Source of the DNA: Tomocerus qinae
Taxonomy: Eukaryota; Arthropoda; Collembola; Entomobryomorpha; Tomoceridae
Length of the DNA stretch: 64,000 bases
Assembly: GCA_020055645.1 (NCBI GenBank)
Contig: CM034547.1
Location: 930,001-994,000 of the forward strand
Direction: 5' to 3'
Part shown: one piece after another, positions 11,301-22,689 of the stretch
Numbering within the stretch: position 1 is the stretch's first letter
Layout of the letters: each line of letters begins with the position of its first letter
Position numbers and translations under genes: made by a program
The notes under the pieces: model-generated
The model's input: the letters and a program-made list of their open reading frames with translations, nothing else
What the model was told of the DNA's origin: nothing
Database searches by the model: none

Positions 11301-13779
11301 ACGCACATTACTATCATTACGGAATGTACCCTTTCGCTAACCATTTCCATGCGATCACCCTTCACCATTCAACCTATGTTTTCTATTATTATTTTGATGT
11401 TATAATAATAATATGAAACGACTCATTTCGGTGGTTTAAAGGAATTGGGCTTGCTCATTTTGCTTTTTTGCTTTCAAGGAGCCTGCATATATTACGTGTT
11501 CAGTTGATGGGAGGAGGAGGTACTCAAAAGTTTTGCAGTCTACGATTATATATAGAGATAGCCAGTCACAGGACCTAGGTCCTGTTATGAATAAAGCTAG
11601 CGTGAATTCTGGGGCAAATTACAACAAAGTTTTTTAAATTAAGCTATAAGGCATATAGGCCTTTACGAAATGAAAAATGTTATAATTTCAAATTTCAATA
11701 AGTAGTGATTGCTTGAGGAACATTTTTTAATGCGTAAAGACGAGTCTTTCAATTTACCATCAGTATATAATAAAAATATTTATTCTTATGTTCCATGTAT
11801 CCATGTCTCTTGGACTTTGCGGCTTTTTGTTGCAATGCGCAAACGCACAACAATAAGCCCGCCACGGGTTAAAATTATTTCGAAACTAGTAATAGGCCCG
11901 TTCTCCGAACGGGAAATGGGTAACCCCTTAATGGTGACGGTAGATCATGAGTGTGTATTATGCATTAAAAAAAGAATCAATAATCTCGTCATGTTATTTT
12001 AATTAATGTCGTTATTTTAATTAACCCATTTAAATTATTCTCGTTATTTATTTTTAATCTCTTCCGTCATTTTAAGTAAATGTGTTATTTTAATCTTCCT
12101 CGTTATTTAATTTTAATCTATCCCGTCACTTTAATTAAACAGGTTATTTTAATTACCCCTTATATGTTATTTGATCCAATTATTTTATTTTAAATCCTGA
12201 ATGATTTGACAGACATTCAAAGATGAAAACTGAAGAACCAAAAAATCTATTTCTGTTTCACCTCATGTTTATTGAAACTAAACTGTTCGTTTCTCGCAGC
12301 CCCAACAACGGAGCAGGTGTAGGTGTAGCTAAAGCTGAAGGGAAAGAGAACATGCGCCACCTATGTGAGCCATGGTCGCACTTAAAGTGCGTAGTCCCTG
12401 TAGTAGCCCCTTAAACACGGAGAAGCACGAATAGATAATTGAATTTTTCTAAATTCTTTTAAAAATCGTTGAATCAAAATATCAAAAATCCGCTACTTGA
12501 GGAACTCAATAATGGTCCTTAGAAGCTGCAAAAAAAATTTGATAATGATTGGTTGAAAACTGTAGGAGGAGATCCCTATCCCTCCCATGTTAAAATATGA
12601 ATTTCAAAAAATTAGAAAATGATTTCTATGAAACCGATCGTTATCGAAATGATCATTTAAGGTTCTGACTATGGGATAAACATCCAGTAAAAATTTGAAA
12701 ATCGTAGGTTGATGTTAAAGGGTATATGAGTTGCTATTATTATAATGATTAACCAATACACATGATTATGCTGGATGCCTATCTTTTGAAATCGAGTCAC
12801 TCATGCTGGGGCTACTAGTAAATAATAAAGTTAAAAGCTAGGTTTTGAGTTTCACTTCCTTTTCACTTAACGCGCAAAGGAACATTCACAAATAAAACAT
12901 TGCCGTTGCCCCAGGTGAGGGGATTTGGAATTTTAGGAAGAATAAGTAACTGAATGGTCCTTTTTCCGAGTGAAGTGAAAGGGAAAGTGAAACTCAAAAC
13001 CTAGCTAAAGGCATGATTATTTTATTTGAAAGGCTGCCATAGGCGTCGAAACGTAATTTATCCAGGGGGGACAAAATGGCTTCTTCAGAAAGGGGGGGCC
13101 ACCAAAATAATAAAATATTGGTAAAACGAAGATATATTCGCGCGGATTTTTGGATTTTTAACCTTTTTTGACAAATAAATCGCCTTCTCTGGTGCTTATG
13201 TAATTTTAGTTTGGTTTTTGGAACATTTTTAGGAGGAGATGTCCCTCCTGGCTTTATTCTAGGGGGGACATTGTCCCCCCTGTCCCCCCGGTTCCGACGC
13301 TTATGAAAGGCTCATTCATCATCATTAATTGGCACCCTATTACACCTAATTAGAATTACAATAATAAACCTTTTTTAGTTTCCTTGAGTTTACAACCAAA
13401 TTATTTACGATTGAGTAAAAACTTTCCAAGAATTTAACATGGGAATGGGAATCTAATAGTCCATATCTGTATTAGACTGACTGGACATCTAGTGAATTTG
13501 ATGTGATTATAAGTGAATTTGACGGCGGGATCCTTCATACCATGAAGGCGTATTCATCACTAAATAGTAGTAGTTAGTAAATACCTTCATGGTCATGGTA
13601 CGAAGGATCCCGCCATCAAATTCACTTGAAAATCTGCACTGCATACTCACTAGATGTCCAGTCTAATACAGATATGGACTATTAATAGAATTAAAATTTG
13701 AGTGCCTTACATTTGATATACAAGAACCCAGATCTGGAGGGGGTTCCTTTGCTTTTCCTCTCCCAAAAATTCGATTCAT
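8370..13779 (-). CDS. CHMP5: CHMP5, charged multivesicular body protein 5 (3' end outside window)
   Basis: ESCRT-III family protein that binds the Vps4 regulator LIP5 and acts in multivesicular-body sorting on endosomes. Three exons in continuous phase: 13779-13711 (23 codons from ATG, beginning [15 protein letters not shown]), 9840-9689 (including [18 protein letters not shown]) and 8535-8370 (including [10 protein letters not shown] and the run to KINIDNID). Acceptors end AG and donors are GTAAGG, GTAAGT and GTAATT. Together they give 129 codons, roughly the first 60% of a usual protein of about 220 residues: the charged N-terminus and coiled-coil helices. The acidic C-terminal half, with the VPS4/LIP5-binding motif, was not found down to position 1, so it probably lies beyond the left edge. 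The introns are packed with repeats. A pseudogene is possible, but the clean splice sites and conserved residues argue against it. Confidence 0.88.
9130..9640 (-). mobile_element. LINE 3' fragment in CHMP5 intron 2
   Basis: On the minus strand, 9600-9340 encodes the end of a LINE reverse-transcriptase protein ([20 protein letters not shown] followed by a leucine- and lysine-rich tail). Downstream, AATAAAGCTGAACTTGAACT leads to an A/T-rich end near 9130. It is truncated at the 5' side, and the clade is not assigned. Confidence 0.6.
10210..10420 (+). repeat. Dispersed repeat family T, copy 1
   Basis: Shares GGTCTACTAA, followed by an ATCAACGGTCTAT-like stretch and GAAATTTAC, with copies at 52700-52920 and 56035-56180. 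It starts with a TGTCTGTATGTCCGTATC-like run. The region 9841-10209 holds AT-rich intron sequence only. The region 10421-11560 shows no gene, and the 75-residue minus frame at 10971-11198 has no recognisable features. Confidence 0.6.
11565..11640 (+). repeat. Dispersed repeat family U, copy 1
   Basis: CACAGGACCTAGGTCCTG palindrome followed by AATAAAGCTAGCGTGAATTC. The same arrangement occurs at 14533-14571 and continues at 14738, where it is split by an insertion. Confidence 0.6.
11880..12190 (+). repeat. Hairpin-headed minisatellite element, copy 1
   Basis: Begins ACTAGTAATAGGCCCG, then a hairpin (CCCGTTCTCCGAACGGG), then GAAATGGGTAACCCCTTAA and a conserved block ending TATGCATTAAAAAAAGAAT. 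The rest is a degenerate array of CGTTATTTTAATTAA-like units. The head is shared almost base for base with the minus-strand copy ending at 23335. Confidence 0.7.
12450..12760. repeat. Dispersed repeat, pair of 7980-8310
   Basis: Collinear with 7980-8310; see that entry. The preceding 12191-12449 includes a 63-residue frame (12223-12414) without recognisable features. Confidence 0.7.
12836..13006. mobile_element. Short MITE with 22-bp inverted ends
   Basis: Ends AGCTAGGTTTTGAGTTTCAC and its complement, 171 bp apart. The interior is non-coding. Flanks are AAA-rich, so the target duplication cannot be read safely. Confidence 0.7.
13025..13300. repeat. G-run-bounded repeat, copy 1
   Basis: G-runs (GGGGGGACAAAATGG, then GGGGGGGCCACC) are followed by a CGCGCGGATTTTT segment and a C-run (CCCCCCTGTCCCCCC). 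It resembles 15957-16110 and 17510-17755 in layout. The bases between 13300 and 13455 are AT-rich and plain. Confidence 0.5.
13455..13685. mobile_element. MITE next to CHMP5 exon 1
   Basis: Inverted arms: AATAGTCCATATCTGTATTA at the left and its complement at the right, with inner arms sharing AAATTC.C and GGGATCCTTC. It ends about 25 bp from the CHMP5 exon 1 donor. Confidence 0.8.
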
Positions 13780-14527
13780 TTTGAAAGATTCACAAAGGTC
13801 GAGAACAGTCACCTATGATACAGAATATCCACTATATAGAATATACAAACAGACCACTCCAAAAGTAATTGAGGATTTATGAATTTTTATACTATTATTA
13901 TTTAAGTCCTGTAAGCAAACAAAGAGAGACAGACAGAGAGGGGTGAAGGAAACAAATTAAACAGGGTAAGGGTATAGTTTAGTTTTATTACTGGTGACCA
14001 GTGACTGGAGCCCAGATTACGTATTTGAGGCTTTCGAGTATTTTATAAACATCAAAGTTCAAAAACGTTCGGTTTTTGGTTTTGGTCATTGGTGTTTTTA
14101 TTTTAAAATATAAAAAACAATGTAATGGTTTACAAGTCACAGCTGACTGCCAGCAGCAACAAAATGGAACAATAGTCAATCAATAGTGCCACTGTCAATG
14201 ATGAAATAAAAACGAGTGAAAAAAGTTCAGCTACAATAATAGACAAAAGAAGACAGAAATATTTCAGAAGATAACAGCACTAGATGATTTTCTCACTTAA
14301 CTTACGACTTACAGCAAAACAAGAATTTGCTTCCAAAGTTGAAATCACGAAGGACAGAGACAGATGGTTTGCACAGTCAACAGTTTACAATAAACGACCA
14401 CCCAGAAGACCGAAAAAAGAAAAAAATCAAAATACAATACAATACAATATTACTTGTACTCGTTAGTAATCCAAGAAGACTGACTTGAGTGACTTGGTAT
14501 AATGACAATGAATCATATATTATTACT
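13780..14527. other. CHMP5 upstream region, no gene recognised
   Basis: Expected to contain the CHMP5 5' UTR and promoter on the minus strand, but I see no convincing TATA box or initiator. Frames at 13988-14179 (minus) and 14284-14466 (plus) are short and show no family features. An ACAGAGAG-like run lies at about 13928. Confidence 0.4.
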
Positions 14528-14770
14528 AGGCGGTCACAGGGCCCAGGCCCTGTTAGAAATAAAGCTAGTGTTAGTGTGTTAGTTGATTAATCACGTAAAT
14601 AAGAAGAGATGTTATTTACGTTGATACTTCCAGCAACCTCAGGCTCCATCCACTTGGCTCTTAATACATGTATCAAGTGGTCACTTTTTTCAAAATTTTC
14701 TCCACGAGGTTGCTGGAAGCATCAACTAAGCTAGTGTGTATTCCGGAGCAGTATTGTACGATTTAAGTAG
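14528..14770. mobile_element. Repeat U copy 2 split by a 156-bp insertion
   Basis: Family U sequence (GGCCCAGGCCCTG palindrome, then AATAAAGCTAGTGT) is interrupted at 14572-14727, and resumes after a 10-bp direct repeat AAGCTAGTGT (14562-14571 and 14728-14737). The insert has an internal inverted pair (CTTCCAGCAACCTC with GAGGTTGCTGGAAG). A 9-10 bp duplication would fit a Mutator-type element; that is an inference. Confidence 0.7.
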
Positions 14771-15159
14771 AATGTAATTCAGATGCATAGATGTTTTATA
14801 TTAATTCCAATTGACCTTATCACGGTTTCTACTTTAGTGGGCCAGGGGTAGAGATTTAATATGGACAGAGAGTCAAAAATAATTCTAAATCTTCGCCCTA
14901 CTAAGACCGAATCAACTTTTTGGGTTAAAGTAAGAGAATGATTGTGATAGGTACTTGGACAACCACTGTCTTACTTAAACTAACTTTTGTTTTTAAATTG
15001 AAATGTGGGCATTGGAAACTTATTCCGGTCGCCCACCATGATCACTTTGCTAAGGATCTACGGTACTCTGAACCACTATTATACAAACTGCCATTAATTG
15101 ACAATGGCCATTTTTGAGGTCAAGTTAGCCTTAATTGACATTATAACGATCAATTAGAA
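14771..15159. other. No gene recognised
   Basis: Mixed-composition sequence with no open frame of note and no inverted structure seen by eye. Confidence 0.35.
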
Positions 15160-15390
15160 AATTGAATGGTTTTGATTGTAATTTATGTCCCATAAGAGAG
15201 TTTGCGAGCTTTTATATGGGACTTTTTTTCGAACTGACCTTATTATTCCTGAGTACCATTTCTGTCTCAGTGGTCTGTTATACTGGGACCAAGATTCAAG
15301 TAGTCATGGGTATTCAGCCTTTGGAGTTAATTAATTACAAGACCCATAATACGAAAATGAGTGAGGGGAAGCAGTTTATTTGTCTCCGTA
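15160..15390. repeat. Diverged relative of the 32139-32431 element
   Basis: Shares in order CCCATAAGAGAGTTTG-like, CTTTTATATGGGACTTT, GACCAAGAT and GTAGTCATGG segments with the 293-bp element at 32139. The open frame here (15162-15413) is therefore non-coding repeat. Confidence 0.55.
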
Positions 15391-15563
15391 GGATAAAAGA
15401 GAATAACACTTGACAGTATGCATAATAGTGAGATTATTTTTATTTCATAATAAGTGAATCAAAAGTCGGTGTCTAATTTTTTTAAAATCATCTTATCTAC
15501 AACGTGCTTTAATTTAAGATCCCTCCCAAGGTGCGTATAGCAACCAACACCCGATTTATAACA

Positions 15564-15747
15564 GGTGACGAACCAAGCCCATTTTTCCATTGAAATGTCA
15601 GGAATAATCTGCGGGTGGGACCAAATGGTCCCGGACTGTCCCAGCTCAGTTCGGTTGCTATAGGTAACAAGCTACAACTAAGCTGGGACAGTCCGGGACC
15701 AAATGGTCCCGCAGATTATTCCTAAAATAAAGACTTGATTCGTCACC
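15564..15747. mobile_element. Palindromic MITE with GGTCCC arms
   Basis: Strong inverted repeat: AGGAATAATCTGCGG...GGACCAAATGGTCCCGGACT pairs with its complement around a short loop near 15645-15675. Outer ends GGTGACGAA/TTCGTCACC lie at 15564 and 15747. Confidence 0.8.
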
Positions 15748-15956
15748 TTTATTTACATGCACCTTGATCCCTCCTCTTCTCTTCCGAATAAATTGGCAAA
15801 AAATTATATACTTTACAGTCGTTCATAGTGATAATCAATCACTAATCACTATACAGAAGAATGTTGTAGTTTTCCAATTTATTCTGAAAAGAACAGGAGA
15901 GGAAGTGGGGGAAATGAAAAATGAGAGAAGGGTGGAATCCCCATACTAACCACACA

Positions 15957-16110
15957 GTACTGACTAGCAGGAAAAATTTCGGGGAGGGGGGGGGCACCGA
16001 GAAAGCAAAAATTTATGCGATTTTTTTACGATTTTAGACAAAAATTTCTTTATTTTTCTCGATTTCGGGGGGAGAGCGGCCCCCATTGCCCCCCTCGCTG
16101 CGGCCTTGCT
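15957..16110. repeat. G-run-bounded repeat, copy 2
   Basis: GGGGAGGGGGGGGGCACC, then AATTTATGCGATTTTTTTAC, and finally a GGCCCCCATTGCCCCCC stretch. Same layout as 17510-17755. Confidence 0.55.
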
Positions 16111-17509
16111 GACCATTTTTAGATTGCATGATCTATTATGAAATTATTGATCGAAAAAGGGCGAAGTTTTGAAATATACACTGGCTTGAAGTTCTTCTGG
16201 TTCGGACGTGTAGAGATTTGACCAATTTAGTGCGCTATTGTGCTTGGTGTTTGGTGCTTAGCTGCGTTTTAGAATTGGAGAAAATTATCACACAGGAAAG
16301 TACAAACATACAATCGGAATTGTCACGTGACTAACTTTTGCCGTTTATCTAATAGTAAAGTAATAATTGAATGAAGAAGTTTTAACTACCACGACACGAC
16401 GCACAACAATGCCTTTCATCATCGCGCAAGCGTGTATGCATTAAACCAAGTACAGTGGTCGAGTAATAACATTCATAACTTAGACCATTCTGTTTTGAAA
16501 CTGCGAACACACAACATACAAACATCCGTACATACAAGAATTCCGATTATGTTTATATTAGTATATAGTGATTGTTACAATCATCCATCATTATTCATAT
16601 CGTAAACTATTTACAACGTAACGTGACGTAATCGATAAGATTTGAATTTTCCTTAAATCTTGTGAGCGGTACATTTAAATCCCGTGGATTCGCATTTCGG
16701 CCGATTCGAATGAAACATTCATCCCTTGTCAAGATGTCAATTTACTAAACATTCTTCATTCAACGACAGTACTAAAATACCAACAACCAAAGTCCACGTC
16801 ATTTTTTTTTATTTATAACTCTTGCCTTCGACCGTTCGACCTCCTACTAATTTGTTGTTTGTTAATCAATGCACTTCCCCCCTTCCACAGCAGCTGGGAT
16901 TGATTGATTTATTTTCATTCACCATTCCCAAATTCGAAATAAGTGTGCCAATAGGTATGTGGAAAAAGATAAATTAAAAAATGAATACAGTAATGATTAT
17001 TGGATTTGTTAATTAGCGCTCCGTAATTTTGAATTTGGCAATTTAACTAATGACTAATCAAGTCATTTAGCAATTGACAATTAAATCAATAATATTTATT
17101 ATGCTATCTAGGGTAGCTAACAACTGTCATCTGTAGAGGGTCAAGGGTGGTGGGCTAGATTTAGGCAAAAACGGGGTCTGAATGCCGTTGTCTTATGTTG
17201 TCAGTTGTGTTGTGTTCTATTACGCTAATCTTCTGTTGTCTATTTGGAAATAATCTATTTTTTATTTATACATTTGCATTTGGTTTAATTTGTGAATACT
17301 GTTAACTCGGGGTGGGCTTGCTGTATGACATTCTGTCCAAGATGAAATAAGTTTTGTCCACTTTTTATTCCAGAGCAAAAGTGGACAAAACTAATTTCTT
17401 GTAGGACAAAAATAGTTTGTCTTGGATAAAGTTAGTCTTGTTTGAAAGTCCACTTTTGTCCACACCTTCCTATCCGGCAACGTCCGTCGTCCATGGCTTA
17501 GAACAAGGC
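16111..17509. other. No gene recognised
   Basis: AT-rich. Around 17330-17470 the motif GTGGACAAAACT and its complement recur several times (an inverted cluster), perhaps an old MITE. No coding region or RNA gene was seen. Confidence 0.4.
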
Positions 17510-17755
17510 CGTATTGAGGGGGGCATTGGGGGCAAATGCCGCCCCCCGAAATCCAAGAAAAAGGGAAATTGTTTCTGAAAATACGAAAACATTTTGCGCT
17601 TTTATGGGGTTTTAAGGCTATTGTTGACTAATTTTAGACAAAATAAGCCAAAATTTTTCGCGCGATTATGCCTAATATTACTAATATATATTATTCTATG
17701 ATATCATTGCCCCCTCCGAAATCGACTTCTAAATACGGTACTGGCTTAGAACATA
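17510..17755. repeat. G-run-bounded repeat, copy 3
   Basis: GGCCGTATTGAGGGGGGC...GCCGCCCCCC at the left and TTGCCCCCTCCGAAATC...TACGGTACTGGCTTA at the right, with an AT-rich interior including TTTTTCGCGCGATT. The outer AACAAGGCCGTATTGA and AATACGGTACTGGCTTA strings may be diverged inverted ends. Confidence 0.55.
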
Positions 17756-18117
17756 CATAGACACAATAGATAGATTCATAGGGTGTAGGGACAAATAATT
17801 TTATGTAGTATAGTAATGGCAAATACAATTGACGTTGCCAGAAAAAGAAGTAACAGTTTCAGAAACGACAAAATTGGACGTTGTTATTTTTGCAAAATTG
17901 TCAACTCTAACTGACCCGACCAACTTAGTGAGTAGGTTCCCGTCCTACCCATCACCATATTATTGCATGTTAAGGTTCAGGAGTGGTTCAAAATACGGGG
18001 AAATTAAATGAGGGGCAGGTAATGGGAAAGTATCTATGGCTACGATTTAAAATACACAGAGCCATAGAAAACAATGCAGCAAAATGAATAGAGCATAAAA
18101 GTGACGATTTGTTTTGG

Positions 18118-18402
18118 GAAACTTGGATTTAGCCCCAGAATATTGGTCGTAGAAAGACGAAGTTGGTCTCTAAAAACGCAGAAAATGTCAATTTATAGCA
18201 GATTACACTTATATTCCTAACTTTTACCTCTGGTTACGAGATATTAATTTATTTCATTGGAAAATTGCAATAACTCGCAAACGAAGGTAAAAATTAGAAA
18301 TCTAAGCGCAATTTGCTATAAATTGACATTTTCTGCGATTTTAGAGATCAACTTTGTCTTTCTACCACCAATATTATCGGACTAGATCCAATTTTCCCAA
18401 AA
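18118..18402. mobile_element. Foldback MITE
   Basis: Arms of about 120 bp: the left includes AGAAAATGTCAATTTATAGC, the right its complement, with a diverged loop near 18236-18270. Sequence 17756-18117 holds only a 60-residue frame without features. Confidence 0.75.
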
Positions 18403-19548
18403 AAAGTTAAAGGCGAATATGATAGTCAAGCCCAATCGTCTTTAGAAACTATACCTAGCTCTTAAGAAAAACTAGATGCAGTAAACGTTCTTTCATAAAT
18501 GCCAAATTGTCAAGGTAGTTTAATTACCATGGTTACCTAACAAGGTTCTTTTCCGATATTTTACATTCGTCTTTCGGCTATGCGATGTAAAATATTTACT
18601 TACAAATGGTCGTGCAGTGCTGAAAATACCATTTCAAATAACGTCGGAAAATTTAAAAAGTTAATTATTAGAGCTAAGTTAAAGTTAAGTTATTAAAGTT
18701 ACTTAACTTAAAATTGATTTCCTTGCTGTTAATAACTTAAAAGACAAAATTTTGACTTCTTAACCTTTTATTATCCCGAAAAGTAGATTTTTTGACCGTA
18801 ATTGCCCAAAACAAAATTACTTGGTCTTTATTAGCTGAAAAATATTAGGATAATTCCTGGTATAACGCCGTTCATAGGATAACTCATTCTAAAGATATCA
18901 TTCAATATATCACGGATATGAGATTTATTTTGGAGATATCAAACCCAAATAATAAAGTCATAGTCCGTCAAAGCCCAAAAATGTGATTATTATGTGCTCA
19001 GGTCAGAACCGTTGTGACCTAGTTTCATTTTCTATTATCATTATCTCGAGTTTTGATAGGACTAATTTTGTAAATAAATTTCCGTTATTACCAGCAAAGA
19101 AAGACAAAATTTTCTTTTTGGAGCTATTTACAGCTGTGTTCGGACTATTGGCAGACAATTACCAAAATTTTATTTTTATAGCTGCTGGGAGCACAAGAAA
19201 GATAACTATTTTAACTCCTACCAAAAACGCTGATATTCGTTACGCTGCTTTTTAAGAATCGACGTTACATTCGCGCATTTCAATCATAAGCCGCACGCCA
19301 CGGCAAAGAACATAGTTACATGCAATCATGCGACATACATACAATCAGTTTTATTTATTGTATGTGTGTGGAAGTCCCTTGACGACTGACACCTCCACCA
19401 AATGTCGGTCGGCTCCAATGGAGTTGATTTTTGTTTAATGGGGACTAAAAAATTATACAATTTTCCATGACAATAACAGCAATCTGCGAAACTGTTACTT
19501 CTTTTTCTAGCATCGTCAATTAATTTTTGAATCTAATTTCGAAATATA
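18403..19548. other. No gene recognised
   Basis: AT-rich sequence. Around 18870-18980 a stretch (CATTCTAAAGATATCATTCA...) resembles the foldback arm near 610-690, so it is probably a diverged copy of that repeat. The frame at 18983-19255 (90 codons) has no recognised family. Confidence 0.4.
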
Positions 19549-20580
19549 CAGGGTGACCCACTAGTCGTACACGCCTAGTTGAGAACTTGAGAACCAGTGC
19601 AGCTAGAGACAAATGGTTACTACTGTTGGAAAGAAGAAGTATTAACTTAAAGATTGGTGTATCATACGTAATGATTGAAATGATATTTCGGGTCAAAAAA
19701 ATTAATTCTATTTGTAAAAATGTGCTACTCCCGCAATGCATTAAATTTTTTTTAATGAATTAATTTTTTTGACCCGAAATATCATTTCAATAATTACGTA
19801 TGATACACCAATCTTTAAGTTGGAATCTCCTCTTTCCAACGGTGGTAACCATTTGTCTCTAGCTGCCGGGACGGTATTCTGATCTTTTGTGGTAAATTTG
19901 CGATATCGCAAGAGTTGCTATGTCTACTTGCGATTTCAAAATAAATCCATATTCTCATGTCAGTTAGCAGCGTCCTAGCAAGTTTGCGACGTTGTAGCAG
20001 TTTTTGATAAGTTGTCCAAGGTAACGGTACTTATCGGCATGGAAGTTCCAACTCCAAGGTATGGAGTGAGGTACTACTTTACGAGTTACTGTAGTCATGG
20101 AAATTACCGTTGTCTAATGTCTTGCACTTCAATATGCATGGCACTTGACAGTCGTACTACGGAGTCCGAGACCGGAGATTATCAAATTGTAATTGATATA
20201 TTGTCAAAGTAACCATAGGGATCACAAGTGTCTCCATTCTCCAAGTGCCTTCAACAATGTGATCGCAAAGTTGCGGTAGCTCTCAGTTTGCGCTAACTTT
20301 GCGACAGATGTTTGCTATGCTGTGGCAAAATTATGGGATGAGAATCGTGTTTTGAAGCAGCGCTATGGAATTTCCCTATTCCTACGACAACGATAGCAAA
20401 GTTAAATCTACGACAATGGTGAGAATATGGACAATAGTAACTCCTGTGGTAACTCAATATTTGCTTGCGATTTCCCCTTGCTATGGGGTTCAGAATATCG
20501 TCCCAGGGACGATATTCTGAAATGCTAATATCTTAAGTTATTAGCCCAAACTATGCGTGCACGACTAGTGGGTATCCCTG
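19549..20580. mobile_element. Tc1/mariner-type MITE with nested insertion
   Basis: Ends CAGGGTGACCCACTAGTCGT and a close inverted match at 20553-20580, flanked by TA on both sides (19547-19548, 20581-20582). The inner arms continue to about 19712 and from 19754 to 19866. From about 19867 to 20530 the right arm is broken by another repeat, whose ends carry GGGACGGTATTCTGA and CAGAATATCGTCCC in inverted order, with TTTGCGATATCGCAAG-type palindromes inside. Confidence 0.75.
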
Positions 20581-20647
20581 TATTTTAAAATTATTTGATG
20601 ATCACCATTTGGCAAAAAATTGCTACCTTCTTAGTGGTTGCTATTAT

Positions 20648-20826
20648 GTATTACAGTTCCAAGCTCACCTTACACCCATTGTATTCGAAAGACAACGGAT
20701 GTTGCATTACAATGGACCTCCCCCGTTCATTTGCTCGACTCGAAGTTTGAACTAGAGTTATAAGCCTTTTGTATTAATATGATCAATTGTCTTTCGAATA
20801 CAATAGGTTAGCTTGGAACTATAATA
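20648..20826. repeat. Inverted repeat upstream of YIPF5
   Basis: AGTTCCAAGCTCACCTTAC...GTATTCGAAAGACAA pairs with its complement at 20783-20823. Probably a small MITE about 365 bp before the YIPF5 start codon. Confidence 0.65.
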
Positions 20827-20919
20827 CCACAAAAGGTTATTTTATTATGACATATGATGCATGGAAAATCTACTTTTCCTCCGACTTGGCCTTTCAATCT
20901 TCTTTCGCTAACAAACATT

Positions 20920-20952
<33 letters not shown>

Positions 20953-21190
20953 TTCAACAGACCATTGTACTCGAGGATGTAATGAGCCCTGATCCAAACT
21001 TACATAAAATGCAAGGATAGGGAAATTGAGATATTACATTGTTGTTTATTCATTATTCCTTTAATTCCAATAATAAAATTTTAAAAATAACCTTGACTTA
21101 TGTTACCGTTAATAACTAAGCACCTAAAATGATTTAAGGAAATCGTTAATCTGACTGAATTTGTTTTTTAGGTCGATAGGTTTTTTAAAG

Positions 21191-21997
21191 ATGGCAAGTT
21201 TCAACTCTCGAAAACAAGCCCCAGGTGGTTACTACAGTGGAGGAGGAGGATCGGAGTTTTCTTATGCGTTTCCATCTGTGGATCAGCAGCAATTTGAATC
21301 GTTTGATTACGGGAGTCATAGCCCAAGTCCATCACAGCAGTCAAGTTTCTACGATCCTGGAAGTAACCCTTACGGGGGTAGTGGGGGTGGGCTAGACCCT
21401 GCAGGGTCTACAACTCCGACATATTTTGTTCCTCAGCAGCCGGTGTCTCGAAATGCAGGATCAGAGTTCGATAATAATTACGAAGACGAACTGCCACTTT
21501 TGGAAGAATTGGGGATCAATCCATCTCACATCATGGAGAAAACGTTGTCCGTCTTGAATCCCCTCCGCACGACTGATGCTGTCATCCTCCAAGATACGGA
21601 TTTGGCAGGCCCCGTCGTTTTCTGTGTTTTATTTGGATTCATTCTTCTGTTGAGTGGAAAAGTGCATTTCGGGTACATCTATGGAATCGGAGTGACTGGG
21701 TGTGTGGGCATGTACTTCTTGCTGAATATGATGAGTGTGGCTGGAGTGTCACTTGGAGTCACCATATCTGTCCTTGGCTATTGCTTACTTCCGATGGTTG
21801 GACTGGCAGGAGTCAATCTTTTGTTATCCCTCCAGGGACTGCTGGGCATCATACTTACAATCCTCTCTGTTCTGTGGTGTAGCTTATCGGCATCCAAGCT
21901 TTTTGTCACTGCTCTCGAAATGCAAAAGCAACAACCCCTCGTCGCTTATCCATGTGCTCTCGTATACGGAGTTTTCGCTCTTCTCGCTGTTTTCTAA
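21191..21997 (+). CDS. YIPF5: YIPF5, Yip1 domain family member 5
   Basis: Golgi/ER multi-pass membrane protein that interacts with Rab-GTPase/COPII machinery in early secretory traffic. The frame is 268 codons from ATG at 21191 to TAA at 21997, near the usual length of about 257 residues. The N-terminal part (about 1-100) is cytosolic, rich in Gly, Ser, Tyr and Gln. It is followed by a conserved segment, [20 protein letters not shown], then [11 protein letters not shown] and DTDLAGP. From about residue 137 there are roughly five hydrophobic segments, as in Yip1 proteins, ending at the last residue VF. A splice acceptor (TTTTTTAG) lies at 21170-21171, so an upstream non-coding exon is likely; I did not find it. 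The coding region is uninterrupted. Confidence 0.95.
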   Translation: MASFNSRKQAPGGYYSGGGGSEFSYAFPSVDQQQFESFDYGSHSPSPSQQSSFYDPGSNPYGGSGGGLDPAGSTTPTYFVPQQPVSRNAGSEFDNNYEDELPLLEELGINPSHIMEKTLSVLNPLRTTDAVILQDTDLAGPVVFCVLFGFILLLSGKVHFGYIYGIGVTGCVGMYFLLNMMSVAGVSLGVTISVLGYCLLPMVGLAGVNLLLSLQGLLGIILTILSVLWCSLSASKLFVTALEMQKQQPLVAYPCALVYGVFALLAVF

Positions 21998-22144
21998 ATT
22001 CTGACCCTCCAAAAGTCTAATGGAATTGTCTCAAATATTCGAAAGATAACGTCGAATTTTTGACCACGAACAGGGCACGGCCCTTCAAATGTTTCTCAGT
22101 AATAAATCCAAATGAAATTGACAAATTGAATGACTGTTCCTTGT

Positions 22145-22154
22145 AATAAATAAA
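22145..22154 (+). promoter_or_regulatory. YIPF5 polyadenylation signals
   Basis: Overlapping AATAAA hexamers at 22145-22150 and 22149-22154, about 150 bp after the stop codon, give a 3' UTR of roughly 170 bases. Confidence 0.75.
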
Positions 22155-22689
22155 GAAAACAGTTATTCCAGATCTTATTTCATATTGTTTTATTCATATC
22201 AATTAATTAAATGTTGTGAGTGCAAACTCTCGAAATGTGAAATAGACTTGTGTTGTTGTACCATGTTATTCGAAATGAATTTTTCAAATTGTATTAAAAG
22301 CAAATATTGAAGATAAATTTAGAAAATTAGCTTGTATACTTCATAGAGATGACTGTGGGTGGCTAGAAAATATTATACTCGAGGGGGATACCCGGTTGGT
22401 TTCCTCGGTTTCATCCAACGATAGTATAGGGGCCATCTGCGGCAGATCGCCGTAGTAAAAGTCAAAAACATTTTGATACTCATGAAGTGACGTAGTTTGC
22501 AATTCTTACTATTGATTTTAATAGCCATGGAATTTTTATCAAAATTTGATTATTTGCCTTTCCTTCTGTATTCTAGGTTCTTTGGTATAGGGGAAGGTTC
22601 AAACACTAGCTGTTATTTTTATCGCCAAGGGTCACCCGGTGTCCGGTGTCACCCCCGAGGAGAGTAGTATATACGTAATTTCCATGTAA

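Noticed and set aside
21161-21190. Earlier start for YIPF5 at 21161
   Set aside because: That start is a TTG within the polypyrimidine tract of a splice acceptor; the ATG at 21191 gives the normal protein.
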